DNA from: Haberlea rhodopensis
Lineage: Eukaryota; Streptophyta; Magnoliopsida; Lamiales; Gesneriaceae
Length of the DNA stretch: 64,000 nucleotides
NCBI GenBank assembly: GCA_907163345.1
Contig: CAJQUN010000225.1
Coordinates: 186,001 to 250,000, forward strand
Direction: 5' to 3'
The notes under the pieces are model-generated. The model did not search any database, was not told the origin of the DNA, and saw only the letters and a list, made by a program, of their open reading frames with translations. Position 1 is the stretch's first letter. Each line of letters begins with the position of its first letter. Shown here one piece after another: positions 35,196 through 47,908 of the stretch. The position numbers were made by a program, and so were the translations under genes.

Positions 35196-38100
35196 CTTGG
35201 TAAAAATATATGCTGCTTGCTTGCTGAGTAGATATGTACTCCAGTCAAATCTCCTTCTTCATTACGTGGTCTCTGATGAAGTGATGACGTATGTCGATAT
35301 GCTTTGTTCGAGAATGAAGCACTGGATTGTAAGTAATGGCTATGGCAGATGTATTGTCACAGAAGATTGGAGCTTCAGTTGACTCAATGCCATAGTCTCT
35401 CAATTGTTGTTGAATCTAGAGCAGCTGAGCGCAGCAACTTCCAGCAGCAAGGTATTCTGCTTCAGCTGTAGAGGTAGCAATGGAAGTTTGCTTCTTGCAT
35501 CCCCATGAAATAAGTCTATCTCCTAAAAACTGACAGTACCCACTGGTACTCTTCCTGTCAATTTTGCATCCAGCATAATCTGCATCTGAGTATCCGATAA
35601 GATTGAAAGTGGAGTCCTTTGGATACCATAGACCGACATTCTCAGTCCCTTTTAAGTACTTCAGAATGCGTTTAGTTGCTGTGAAATGAGATTGCTTGGG
35701 ATTGGCTTGAAATCTAGCACAGATGCAAACTGCAAACATGATGTCAGGTCTACTGGCTGTTAAGTAGAGTAATGAACCAATGATACCGCGATACATTTTC
35801 TCATCCTACTGGTATTCCAGATTCATCCAAATCAAGCTTTGCAGATGAGCTCATAGGTGTAGCAGCAGCTGAGCTGGTATTCATCCCATACTTCTTCAGA
35901 AGCTCTTTGGTATACTTGGATTGATTTATCAGAATTCCCTCACTGGATTGTTTGACTTGCAATCCTAGGAAAAACGATAGTTCTCCCATCATGCTCATTT
36001 CAAATTGGTCCTGCATTATCTTTGAAAATCTTTCACATAATTTTGGGTTAGTACTGCCAAAAATGATGTCATCAACATATATCTGAACTAGCAGAGTATG
36101 GTCATCCTTTGTAAATTTGAATAAAGTTTTATCCACAGTGCCAATGGTGAAGTCGTGTTCAATCAAGTATTTTGACAGCGTTTCATACCATGCACGAGGA
36201 GCTTGCTTCAGACCATACAAAGCTTTGTTCAGATGATAAACATAAGAGGGTTGCAGATGACTTTCAAATCCAGGGGGTTGTTCAACATAAACTTCTTCAT
36301 TGAGATTACTGTTAAGAAAAGCACTCTTAACATCCATCTGATAGACTTTGAAGTCCATAAATGCAGCAAAGGCAAGAAATATGCGAAAAGCTTCTAATCG
36401 GGCTACAGGGGCAAAGGTTTCATCGAAATCAATGCCTTCTTCCTGCCTGTATCCCTGTGCAACTAATCTTGCTTTATTCCTGATTACTGCACCATTCTCA
36501 TCTAACTTGTTTCTAGAAACCCATTTAGTGCCAATTACTGTGTGATGCGATGGACGTGGAACTAAATGCCAGACATTATTCCTCTGAAATTGATTCAGCT
36601 CTTCCTGCATTGCTTCTACCCAGCTAGGATCTAGAATAGCTTCATCAATCTTCTTAGGTTCTATGTGAGAAATGAATGCTATATGAAGGAATTCATTGAT
36701 CATCTGTCCTCCGGTACGCAGAGGAGCAAGAGGGTTACCGATGACCTGCCCGGGTGGATGATCCTTCTTCCACCGGAGCGGAGGTCCAAGGGGATTGACT
36801 TCTTCAGTTGTAGTGATTTTGGATGGTTGCTCAGGAGAATCGGCTGGTTCATTGTGTGCATTGTCTCCATCCACTGCAGTAGGAATCAGCCTGGTTCCAG
36901 TGTCAGTAGGTTCTAGTTCCTGTTGATCAGCAGGTCCGTCTACTTGTGCTTCTGGAACTTCTGGCTCTAAGCTACAGTCAATCCTTCTATTTGGCTTTTC
37001 TTCTTCATCACTTGGATCATCAATGACTGTGTTTTCCAGTCGATTCCTCAAATTGTTGATTCGCAAGTCGTTTCCAGTGTTATCTGCAGACTCATCAAAT
37101 TTAACATGAATGGATTCTTCTACAGTAAGAGTCCTGTTGTTGAATACTCTGAAAGATTTACTAACAGTAGAATAGCCAAGAAATATTCCAGCATCAGATT
37201 TAGCATCAAAAGCGGTGAGATGAGTTTTTCCATTGTTGTGTATAAAGCATTTGCAACCAAACACATGGAAATAAGAAATATTTGGCTTACTGCCATTCCA
37301 GATCTCATATGGAGTTTTGTCTGCTCGTTTATTAATCATTGATCTGTTTTGCGTATAACAAGCTGTGTTGACTGCTTCTGCCCAAAACCTCTGCGATATA
37401 TTGGATTCTGCTAGCATAGTTCACGCAGCTTCTTTCAAAGTGTGGTTCCTACGTTCAGCAACTCCGTTTTGCTGTGGTGTTCTTGCACCAGAGTATTCAT
37501 GTTTGATACCTAGGTCATCTAGATATGATTCGAGTGATTGATTAGTAAATTATGTACCCTTATCACTGCGAATTCTATCTATCCCATATGATTTCTCATT
37601 TTGTAGTCTCTTGAGTAGCTTGATCAGCTTTGGAGTAGCCTGATCTTTACCACTCAGAAATAAGACCCACGTAAAACGAGAGTAATCATCTATCAACACT
37701 AGACTGTACTTCATTCCCCCTAGACTTGTTACTGGTATAGGACCAAAAAGATCAATGTGCAGCAACTCTAGGCACCGAGAAGAAGATTTACTCCCATTGT
37801 TCTTAAAGGTGGATCTGATTTGCTTACCCAATTGGCAGGCGGAACAGATCTTATCTTTTGAGAACTCGATTTGGGGCAGTCCAACAACCAGGTCAAGTTT
37901 ACGAAGACTGGCAATAGTTTTAAAGTTTAAGTGACTCAACCGCTTGTGCCAAAGCCAATTTTTGGAGTAATTCAAAGCAGCAAAGCAAGTAGGGGAGGCA
38001 GGTTGATTAAAGTTCCAATCAATCAAATAGGTGTTCTCATGCCTTTTTCCTACGATTAGAGTATTACCATCATCAGTCTTAATTGTGCAGGTGTGTTGGT

Positions 38101-38410
38101 TGAATTCTACTGAATAGCCATTGTCACATAATTGAGTGATACTAATTAAATTGTAGCATAAGTTTTCTTCCAGCAAAATGTCTTTGATGATAACGTTACC
38201 ATGGATAATCTTATCCTTACCCACGGTTCTACCTTTCGCGTTGTCCCCAAATGTTATTTTTTATCCTGAGATGTCGATCAGTTCGGACAGCAGGGTAGCA
38301 TTCCCTGTCATATGTCTAGAGCATCCACTGTCCAGAAACAACTCTGAGCTTCGAACTTGCTGGACTCTAGATATCTGCAATTAAAGCGAAAGAATGATTG
38401 GTACCCAATC
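35196..38410 (-). pseudogene. Element I pol: protease, integrase, reverse transcriptase, RNase H
   Basis: In minus-strand order: a degraded protease segment (38410-38230, stops present); GAG-pre-integrase and integrase start (38224-37550) with the zinc motif and Asp-Leu-Phe-Gly-Pro; then integrase end, reverse transcriptase with Tyr-Val-Asp-Asp-Ile and connection (37417-35801); then RNase H (35796-35416). Stops lie at 37547-37549 (TAA where Glu is expected), 37421-37423 (TGA where Arg is expected) and next to 35416 (TAG where Trp is expected). One extra G near 35808 shifts the frame before RNase H. Confidence 0.9.
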
Positions 38411-40073
38411 CTACTTGGGTCCGGGCAGGATTAGTCCTTTCGGAACCCACACTTGTATGACCCTGAGTGGCTTAGGTCGGTGTGTGTTCTGAAATGTGTG
38501 TGCATTCATAAATGATGGTGATGATCTTGACTGTGTAGTGTGATAATGAGTGTATGCATGTGCTCTTGGTTTGTAGTTCCTGTTATAGAGCATATACCTC
38601 TTCTGGACAGGCTTACAGTTGTAGTACCAGTTGGGTTTAACCTCTCTAGCTGCTCGACCAGTGGGTTTAAGTTCATTTCTGAACTTTTCCCTCGGTTTAG
38701 CCTCTTTGAGTGGTTCTACATAACCGATACCCCTGTGATGTGCCTGTTCCTTGACGAGTGTTGCTAACAGGTTCTTTAACCTGTTCATAAGGGTCATATA
38801 CTGTGCTAGATCTTACAAAGTTCATTGGTTGAACCTTGCTTTTTGTTAGACACAGTTGAGGTTCGTTTCCAGATGAACTGCCGTCATTGCTATTATAGCC
38901 TATGCCGGTTAAATCACCAGCAAGCCTTATAGACTCAAGCATTTCATCCTTTCTAGTAGTAGACGCATTCCAAGTGCTAACCAGTTTGCTAAGTTTCTGG
39001 TAAGCACACTTGGTTTCATCTCTTTCTTTCACTAGGAGACTGGATGTTTCTCTTAAGCAGTTCAACTCCCTCGATTGTTCACAATCAAGTTTGTTTTTAT
39101 GCGTTTCAGTTGGGATTGAGTGCTCAGTCTTATAGCTTTCGAAGGATTCATATAACATCCGATACTCATTGATCATGTCCTGTAATACATTGGTAAGTTC
39201 ACTATGTGTAAATTCAGATAGGTTAGACTCGTGTACATCAATCTCATCATTTGCCATTAAGCAGTGGACTTCTTCATCTTCACTCTCGCTTGATGAGCTC
39301 GTTGATTCTTCTGACTCTGACTCAGAATCAGCCCATTTGCTCTTGCTTTCTTCAGCCATCAATACTTTTTGATCTCTGTCCCTTCTGGATGATCTTCTGG
39401 TTTCCTTGGATTTTCTGTAATCCTTGGCTTCTCTTTTGTGATCATCCTTCTTGGGTTTAGGACAGTCTGCAATGAAGTGCCCCGGTTTGAGGCAGTTGAA
39501 GCACACTCGCTCTTCTTCTTCTGACTTTCCCTTGGAACTCTGCCTTCGAGGATATGATTGATAAAATTTCTGGTTCTTCTTCATAAATTTCCCAAACATC
39601 TTCACGAACATTGCCATAGCATCATTACACATCTTTTCTGGAGTCATCTCTGTAGAAGTAGACAGGGACTCCGATGCAGTGAGAGCTTTGGTTGGTTGAC
39701 TGGTACTGGGTTCATCTTCCACCCGGATACCTAGTTCAAATTCATAAGCTTTTAAGTCAGCAAATAGATCATGTAGATCTATCTTGTTTATGTCCTTCGA
39801 CTCTCTCCTTGCAATTGTCTTGACATCCCATTCTCTTGGGAGACCTCTCATCACCTTGAGAATGACTTCTCTGTTGGGTAACTCCTTACCCAGACTGCTA
39901 AGTTCATTGATTATACCAGTCACTCTCTCATCATATTCGTTGATATTCTCTCCATTTGTCATCTTAATGTGCTCAAACTTCTGTAATGCCATAGTGAGCT
40001 TGTTCTCTTTTGTTTGATCATTTCCTTTGCAAAGTTGAGCAATTTTCTCCCAGAATAACAGTACAATACACAA
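38411..40073 (-). pseudogene. Element I gag, start missing
   Basis: The frame enters at 40073 from junction sequence and becomes gag at about 40058 (Trp-Glu-Lys-Ile-Ala-Gln-Leu). It has the copia gag core, a CCHC knuckle (Cys-Phe-Asn-Cys-Leu-Lys-Pro-Gly-His), a Lys/Arg/Ser-rich stretch and acidic Ser/Glu runs. A frameshift near 38790 moves to the frame of 38797-38411, which continues toward protease. Confidence 0.85.
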
Positions 40074-40083
40074 CAGTACACTA

Positions 40084-41102
40084 ATACAACCTCCTTAGGC
40101 TTTCACACAGCTTAGCCTAAACTCCTAGCAACACAATGTATATGATTTGTTTACAATGTAAACTATCTAACACTCCTTTGAATGACTATTACACTTGTAC
40201 GCTTTGAGTGTTCTTGAACGATCTTTGAGCAGTACACCAGTTTTAACTTGATCTTTGATATACCAGTAGGTGTTCCTTGCTCTAGCTGAATCTTCAGTGA
40301 ATTATGACTTGATAAATTTATCTGTTTGAATGTATAGAATATTCGATTGTCAGTGGATTCAACTCTCTCTTTCTTCATTCATTCAGCATCTGTATTTATA
40401 GATTTCTTTTCCAACGGTAAACTTTCTTGGTAAGGAAGGTTTAGCTTAGAATCTGTTTTCTTCTTCTTTTTATCTTCCTTCCATTTTTGTTCAGCAACGG
40501 CTCTTACAATCTGACGGAATTGGTGGCGATGATTTCGTAGTGCTCGTCGCTCTGTTGTACTTATGTCAGACGGAATTGTATTTACTTTGTCTTATTTCTT
40601 CAATCCACTGCTGGATTTACTTCTACTGGTCTTGTAACTTCAATATCCAGTCGTACTCTTTAACTCAGTAGGTGTTGGTAAGACTTGATGAAAAACTTCA
40701 TGCAGTAGATGTCTTTATCCGGTGGAAGTCTTTATCCGGTGGATGTCTTTATCCGGTGGATTAATAATACAGTAGATGTCTATTCCAGTAGATGTTTTTT
40801 ATCCAGTGCTTATCTCAGTCCGGTAGATGTCTTCACCCGGTAGATGTCTTTATCCAGTGCTTATCTCAGTCGGTAGATGTCTTCACCAAGTGGGTGTCTT
40901 CATCCGGTAGAGTTCTTCACCCAGTAGATGTTTTTATCCAGTGCGTATCTCAGTCCGGTAGATGTTTTCACCCGGTAGATGTTCATCCAGTAGGTGTTTG
41001 ACACCCGGTTGGTTTTTATCACCCGGTAATTCTTCATCATCCGGTAGATGTTCATCCAGTAGGTGTTTGTAATCATCAAAACTTAGAAATCGTTTCCCAA
41101 CA
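40084..41102 (-). repeat. 5' LTR of element I, inner 310 bp deleted
   Basis: It pairs with 30072-31078. The part equivalent to 29763-30071 is gone and gag follows directly. The joint (40063-40090) holds partial repeats of ACAGTACA, typical of filler DNA at a repaired break. Confidence 0.9.
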
Positions 41103-42231
41103 CGGATAAAGGATTACAAAAGTCTCACCCTTGTAGCGTGTTTGAGCAGATTCCACGAAGCACCACGTCCAACGAACTCCGAGTCACGAGCAACACCTCC
41201 AAGGTCTTGGCTCAATGGTATCCACACGATCAAATCAAACAAAGGAATAGTTTAAGAACAAAGTGCTAGATTTGTTCTTAAACCATATAAACAAAGCACA
41301 CTCGATTCACATCGAAAAGATGGCCCTCAACTCACTCTTCCTCACGTCGACTATGAAGAAGTCGAGAGAGAGAAGAGAGATGGCGGCCGAGAGCTTCACA
41401 AGCAATGTGGCTAGGTTAATTTTTGATATCAAGGAATGATTAACAATTAATCAGTTTGTTATTATTATATATGATTTAATTAAAGGCTTTCTTAAAGCCT
41501 CATGGGCCCAAACCCATGATTTAATTAAATCCTTATAATCTTTTAATTAAGACTCTTCTTAATTAATTAATTCATCCCATGAATTTAATTTCCTTTATCG
41601 ATTTAATCTTTTGTGCGACCCGATAGGATCTTGTAATGTTGGCAGTGACATAAAATCTCATTTTACGTTACAAGCAAAGAGCGGTGTCTAGCAACACATC
41701 AAGGCTACCCAAAATACAAAAATGTCAATGACTCGACATAACCTTTAGAACTTGTGATAATATTAACCATGTAACTTAATCCCTTTGTCCTTTGTGTTTA
41801 GATTGAACACGAGTCATGGAATAGTCATACTCGTCTGTTTCTTGATCCCCATGTAGAACTAGAATAAACGAATAAGCTCGATATCACATATCGACTCATT
41901 CGAGCATGGCCATGCATTTTAGTTCTCACTTGATCAAGGGCCAAACACATCTCCTGTTATATAGGAGGGACAAATCCTATCTCGATCAGTCAACATCCCT
42001 CTACATAATTCATAGTGTATCCAATAGTCGCCTTTATAGTTTACCCTGTTACGGGTAACATTTGACAATATCAAGATACATAACTCCTTATGTTGGGATC
42101 TCTGATGATCACAAGTCGTAAGGATTACATATATTATTATCACTATGAGAATTGCATTTGACAATCATATAACTATCCATGTTGCATTCTCATGATGGGT
42201 CTGTCCATTACATCGTTCTCTAACATGTACC
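41103..42231 (-). repeat. Copia LTR E, main piece right of element I
   Basis: It begins with the CGGAT duplicate, continues the LTR of 29673-29762 and stops at AACATGTACC where the D LTR begins, about 300 bp short of a full LTR. It is almost identical to 62780-63916. A TATA-like GTTATATAG (minus CTATATAAC) lies at 41957-41965. Confidence 0.9.
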
Positions 42232-43731
42232 TGTAAGTAACCCCATGAGCATACAACGCAGCGGAATAAAATTTTGGGATTACAAACCAGCGATCTATAC
42301 ATAGGGATTCATATCGGATTAGAGAATTACAAGTGTCTTACCCTTGTAGCGTGTTTGAGGCCGAATCCACGGAGCTGCACCACGTCTTACGCCTTCTCCG
42401 AGTCACTAAGCAAAACTCGATTGGTTTTGCCTCAACGGTATCCACACGATCAAATCGAGTGAAGGGATGGATTAATAACACGTTGCTAGACAAGTTATTA
42501 ATCCGATACACGAAGCTAACTCGATTCACAATCGAAGATCACCACCAAAACAACAAGATCACTCCTCGGTTATCAAGAAAAAAAAACGAGAGCTCCTCTT
42601 GAAGTCGGCGGCCGTGAGCTATCTAGCTTGTGTAGGGTTTTGTGTTTTGATCTTGTCTTACAATTAAACTCCATGCAATCATATTAAATATGATTAATTA
42701 AAGGCTTTCTTAAAGCTTCATGGGCTTAAGCCCATGATTTAATTAATCCTTATGATTATTAATTAAGACTCCTCTTAATTATTTAATTCATCCCATGAAT
42801 TTAATTTCCCTTCTCGATTTAATCTATTGTGCGACCCGATAGGATCTCGTAATGTTGGCAGTGACATAAAATCTCATTTTATGTCGCAAGCATTGAGCGG
42901 TATCTAGCAACACATCGATGCTACCCAAATTACGAGAATGTCAATGACTCGACATAACCTTTAGAACTTGTGATAATATTAACCATGTAACTTAATCCCT
43001 TTGTCCTTTGTGTTTAGATTGAACACGAGTCATGGAATAGTCATACTCGTATATCCAATCTTTATTTCTTGATCCCCAAGTAGAACTAGAATAAACGAAT
43101 AAGCTCGATATCTCATATCGACTCATTCGAGCATGGCCATGCATTTTAGTTCTCACTTGATCAAGGGCCAAACACATCTCCTGTTATATAGGAGGGACAA
43201 ATCATATCTCGATCAGTCAACATCCCTCTACATAATTCGTAGTGTATCCAATAGTCGCCTTTATAGTATACCCTGTTACGGGTAACGTTTGACGATATCA
43301 AGATACATAACTCCTTATGTTGGGATCTCTGATGATCACAAGTCGTAAGGATTACATACATTATTATCACTATGAGAATTGCATATGACGATCATATAAC
43401 TATCCATGTTGCATTCTCATGGTGGGTCTGTTCAATACATCGTTCTCTAACATGTACCCATATGTTGATTTGATATCTCATATCAATGAACAATTCATCG
43501 ATCAACATATACTAGTCTCTACGTATTATCATTATCCCTTTCATGATAATACTTGACTAGGAACATCTTTAAGAATAATACAATATTATTCTAAGGACAT
43601 TAACATATATATTAATTCACAATGCACAGTTAAAAGAATAATATATATTAATGAATTGCCATTCATAAATCCATAAACATTGTATGTCTTAAACAATCAT
43701 CTAATGACTTGTCTTAGGGCATATCCCAACA
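42232..43731 (-). repeat. 3' LTR of element D
   Basis: 1500 bp, TGTTGGGATATGCCC (minus strand start, 43731) to TTACTTACA. TATA candidate CTATATAAC on minus at 43193-43201. It clearly differs from the E copies, for example in the first 200 bp after 42232. Confidence 0.93.
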
Positions 43732-43746
43732 AATCTCCCACTTGCA
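43732..43746 (-). other. Polypurine tract of element D
   Basis: Minus strand TGCAAGTGGGAGATT sits between the pol stop codon (43747-43749) and the LTR. Confidence 0.88.
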
Positions 43747-46166
43747 CTAAGACCACTCAGACATATACCTAATGCCTAGAGATCTAGTATGACGATCATG
43801 CTTCTGTTGTGACAGTGGCTTCGTCAATGGGTCAGATACATTATCATCTGTTGGTACTTTGCATATTTTAACATCTCCCCTTTCAACGATTTCTCGAATG
43901 AAATGGAAACGCCTAAGTATGTGCTTGGATCTTTGGTGAGATCTTGGTTCCTTAGCCAATGCGATCGCTCCATTGTTGTCACAATAGAGTTCTATCGGAT
44001 CTTTAATGCTAGGCACCACTCCAAGTTCAGAAATGAACTTCCTCATCCAAACAGCTTCCTTTGCTGCATCCGAGGCAGCAATATACTCAGCTTCCGTTGT
44101 AGAATCGGCTACTGTTTCTTGTTTTGAACTCTTCCAGCTCACAGCACCTCCATTCAGGCAATACACATATCCAGATTGCGATCGAAAATCATCTTTGTCG
44201 GTTTGGAAGCTTGCATCAGTGTAACCCATTACATTGAGCTCTTCCTCACCTCCATAAATCAAGAATGTATCCTTAGTCCTTCTCAAGTACTTTAGGATAT
44301 TCTTGACAGCAATCCAGTGACCTTCACCTGGATCAACTTGATATCTGCTCGTCATGCTCAAAGCATACGATACATCGGGACGAGTACATATCATGGCATA
44401 CATGATAGATCCAGTAGCTGATGCGTATGGAATCTTACTCCTGCGTTGTCTCTCATCTGGTGTTGAAGGACACTGTTCCTTCGAGAGATAAATACCATGT
44501 GTCATAGGCACGAATCCTTTCTTGGATTCTTGCATGCTAAACCTTTTAAGCACCTTGTCTATGTATGTACTTTGACTTAGACCAAGAAGCCTTCTCGATC
44601 TATCTCTATAGATCTTGATTCCTAATACATAGGTGGCTTCTCCTAAGTCTTTCATCGAAAAGCAATTCCCTAGCCAAATCTTTACAGATTGCAAGGCAGG
44701 GATATCATTTCCAATAAGAAGTATGTCATCTACATACAACACTAGGAAAATGATTACGCTCCCACTGACCTTCTTGTAGACACAAGGTTCATCTTCATTT
44801 TTGATAAAACCAAACTCTTTGATTGCATCATCAAAACGAAGATTCCAACTCCGAGAAGCTTGCTTCAATCCATAAATGGATCGTTGTAGCTTGCATATCT
44901 TTCCAGCATCCTTTGGATCGACAAAACCCTCGGGCTGTGTCATGTACACATCCTCGAGCAGATTTCCATTAAGGAAAGCTGTTTTGACATCCATCTGCCA
45001 GATTTCATAATCATGAAATGCAGCTATTGCAAGTAAGATCCTTATGGATTTAACCATGGCCACTGGCGAAAAGGTTTCATCATAGTCAATACCATGAATT
45101 TGTTTGAATCCTTTTGCAACCAGCCGACCTTTATAGGTTTGTACATTACCATCCATATCGGTCTTTTTCTTGAAAATCCATTTGCACCCTATGGGTCGTA
45201 CCCCTTCAGGTGGATCAACCAAAGTCCATACTTGGTTTGCATACATGGATTCCATCTCAGATTCATGGCCTCTTGCCATTTCTCAGAATCATTGCCCATT
45301 ATAGCTTGTTGATAAGATGACGGCTCATCCTCATCAATAAGTAGTAAGTCACCTTGTTGAGTCACAAGAAATCCATATCTCTCTGGCTCCCGGTGTACTC
45401 TTACAGACCTACGCTGGGCTTGTGTCTCTTGAGCAGGTGCTTCTTCCACAACAGCTTGTGGTGCCTGCTCTGTTTCCATCTCAATTTCAGGTTCAATGTT
45501 TTCTTGTGGTTGAACTTCACTAAGTTCTATTTTTCTCCCACTGGTTTTTCTAGAAATAAATTCTCTTTCAAGAAATACACCAGTCCGAGCAACAACTACT
45601 TTGTTCTCGGTGGGATAATAGAAATAGTATCCTTTCGTTTCCTTAGGATACCCCACAAATAAACACTTATCAGATTTGGGTCCAAGTTTGTTAGTGGCGT
45701 GACGTCTAACGAAAGCCTCACAACCCCAAATCTTCATAAAAGACATACTAGGACGCTTCCCAGTCCATATCTCATATGGTGTCTTTTCCACTGATTTAGA
45801 TGGAACACGGTTTAGTAAGAAAATCGCTGTTTCTAGAGCGTGTCCCCAAAACGATATCGGAAGATCTGCATGACTCATCATTGATCTAACCATGTCTAAC
45901 AAGGTTCGATTTCTCCTCTCGGATACACCATTCCATTGTGGAGTATACGGAGGAGTGAGTTGTGGGACTATCCCACACTCCTTTAGATAGTCATGAAACT
46001 CTTGGCTTAAGTATTCACCTCCTCGATCTGATCAAAGGATTTTGATACTTTTGCCAAGTTGGTTTTGTACTTCATTCTTGAAATCTTTGAACTTTTTAAA
46101 GGTTTCATACTTATGCTTCATTAGGTACACATACCCATATCTACTGAGGTCATCAGTAAATGTAAC
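43747..46166 (-). pseudogene. Element D pol: integrase core to RNase H
   Basis: From the F insertion the frame reads the integrase core (Thr-Asp-Asp-Leu-Ser-Arg), with a TGA at 46032-46034 just before Ser-Asp-Arg-Gly-Gly-Glu. It then runs through the end of integrase to about 45262, where one base is lost. Reverse transcriptase (Tyr-Val-Asp-Asp-Ile-Leu) and RNase H (Tyr-Thr-Asp-Ala-Ser; Thr-Glu-Ala-Glu-Tyr) then follow uninterrupted to TAG at 43747-43749. It is a standard plant copia protein. The target duplicate GTAAC of element F is at 46162-46166. Confidence 0.93.
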
Positions 46167-46741
46167 TGATGAATACTTAAAAATGTACACTTATTAATGT
46201 TGAAAGTATCATTTTACATTCTAAGTTTCATTAAATTCCCTAGTTTGCATCATTTTAATACCTTTTGTAGTTAAATATGATTGTTGTATTATAGTATTAA
46301 TAAGTTGTTTTTGCAGGTTCGATAAAAAAATCATAACTCGAGTTTGAAAACTTGGATTGAGGTGCTTCTTGAACCTATATAAAGCTAAGTTCAATACCTA
46401 CAACATTGGAGAATACATGGAAGAAAAATTGATTTTACAATTGGGAGAAAAAATTACAACAAAGAAAAGATGCAACAAAGAAAATCTGTTTGGCTATACC
46501 TATGTATTTGGACTGATCTCATTGAAGACTTGGTCAAATGAAAAACTTCATTATACCAAAGTTTACGTAAACAACCTGGTCTACAACTTTAATGCTTTGG
46601 CCGAAGTCAGATTCGGAGGGTAAGGTTGTCCAAATGGGGCTGCAAGACAGCTGGATGCATGATTGAGAAAAGTCAAGAGTGGTGGCTATTCTTTGAATAA
46701 AATATTATCCCACCTTGTACTTTTCTTCCCTCATTTTTGCC

Positions 46742-46750
46742 TATAAATAG
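46742..46750 (+). promoter_or_regulatory. TATA box in F LTR
   Basis: TATAAATAG, with AATAAA about 40 bp downstream. The 3' LTR copies are 56677-56685 and 56726-56731. Transcription would start shortly after 46770. Confidence 0.8.
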
Positions 46751-47090
46751 AGATGGGTATTGATGTATTGTGACATCCCTCATTCTAAGAAATAAAACTT
46801 TGTTTCATAATTTTTCTCTCTTTATTCTCTTTTTCTCCACTTAAGAAAATATTTTCTTATGTTTAGTATATATTCCAAGTTCTCCAATTCCATCATGAAG
46901 AACTAATTTCTATAAGTTGAGATGAAAAGGTGAAGCTCTTGGTATGGTAATAAAGTTAATAAAAAAAAATATAAATCCAAGTTTATATTATATGCTTTGT
47001 GTTATATTTATGTTCTTGTTTAATTGTTGTTACACCCTACTTATAAGTGGAGGTTTTAATTTATTATTATCTTTTGCATATTAAATTCTT

Positions 47091-47434
47091 GGTACCATAT
47101 AGACGTTGCACGATTACGTCGGCAGTTCTATTGTGGAAACCTTGATTTATTATTGATTATTAGATATGATAAATGAAACACTATTTGAAAGTGGGAGTTT
47201 TACATTATTGTTGTTTATTTATTCCAATTCTGGTACCACTTAAATGTTAGCCTGGTGTTAACCAGCCGTTTAATGTGGTTACCATATTATTGTGTTATAT
47301 TTGTTTTATGTTACTTTATACACCACTTATATGTGGGAGTTTTGATTTATTGTTGCTTATTTATTTATAATCTATAATGCTTGGTACCACTTAAATGTTT
47401 GCTAGGTGTTTACCAGCCGTTTAAAGTGGTTACC
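47091..47434 (+). repeat. Three tandem long hairpins in F LTR
   Basis: Units at 47091-47141, 47232-47283 and 47383-47434 (about 141-151 bp apart) each begin GGTACCA and end GTGG(T/A)(T/A)ACC. The outer arms change together: CCATATAG/CTATTGTGG in the first, CCACTTAAA/TTTAAAGTGG in the third. Units 2 and 3 hold an inner GGTGTT(A/T)ACC hairpin. The 3' LTR copies start at 57026 and 57167. Confidence 0.8.
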
Positions 47435-47810
47435 TTGATTTGTTGTTTATATAATAATAGCACAATAAATACTTAACAATATTTATAAGTTGGTGTATAT
47501 AATATAAGTGATATAATAATAAGTATATTGGAACCATTTATGGATTCCAATAATATGAATAAACATTAACTTTATTGAAAATACCAAGGGTGGATCCTTT
47601 AATCTCAACTACTTTTATCAAATTTGAATATTTCAATTTCTAGAAAGAAACCACACATTCAACCATCTTCTAAATCTCATCACTTACATAAATTTATGGA
47701 TATGTGACTTACTTTATCTTCCCTGAGGATACGATACTCGGACTTCTGTTTTATACTACTTGCAGACAACCTGCACTTGGGTGTGCAACATTAAAGTTGT
47801 GGCAAGTTTT

Positions 47811-47828
47811 TGGCGCCGTTGCCGGGGA
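47811..47828 (+). other. Primer-binding site of element F
   Basis: TGGCGCCGTTGCCGGGGA, 6 bp inside the LTR, is the site usual for the Athila/Tat group. Confidence 0.95.
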
Positions 47829-47908
47829 AGTATAATTTAAATTCACGTCTATAAATTTTTTTTTACTTTTGTCATTGGCAGTAATTATTTTTCTCTCTTA
47901 GCATTTGC
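47829..47908 (+). other. Leader of element F
   Basis: Short AT-rich leader. GAAGTATAA right after the primer site could act as a weak splice donor for the downstream ORFs; this is inference. Confidence 0.5.

Larger units (their letters stand above)
29763..41102 (-). mobile_element. Element I: Ty1/copia retrotransposon of SIRE/Maximus type with env-like region
   Basis: On the minus strand: 5' LTR remnant (41102-40084), gag, integrase, reverse transcriptase, RNase H, spacer, env-like region, polypurine tract and 3' LTR (31078-29763). CGGAT is duplicated at 29758-29762 and 41103-41107. Gag before reverse transcriptase with integrase upstream of it marks Ty1/copia; the long region after RNase H marks the SIRE type. 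A deletion removed about 310 bp of the 5' LTR, the primer site and the gag start. Confidence 0.93.
46167..47804 (+). repeat. 5' LTR of element F
   Basis: TGATGAATAC to TTGTGGCA. It contains TATAAATAG (46742-46750), AATAAA (46791-46796) and three long hairpins (47091-47141, 47232-47283, 47383-47434). An 88-codon ORF upstream of the TATA box is not kept intact in the 3' LTR. Confidence 0.97.

Noticed and set aside
46357..46623. 88-codon ORF in the F LTR, partly present in both LTR copies
   Set aside because: It lies upstream of the TATA box, the frame is shifted in the 3' LTR (from 56291) and no domain is recognisable; the similarity is just LTR identity.
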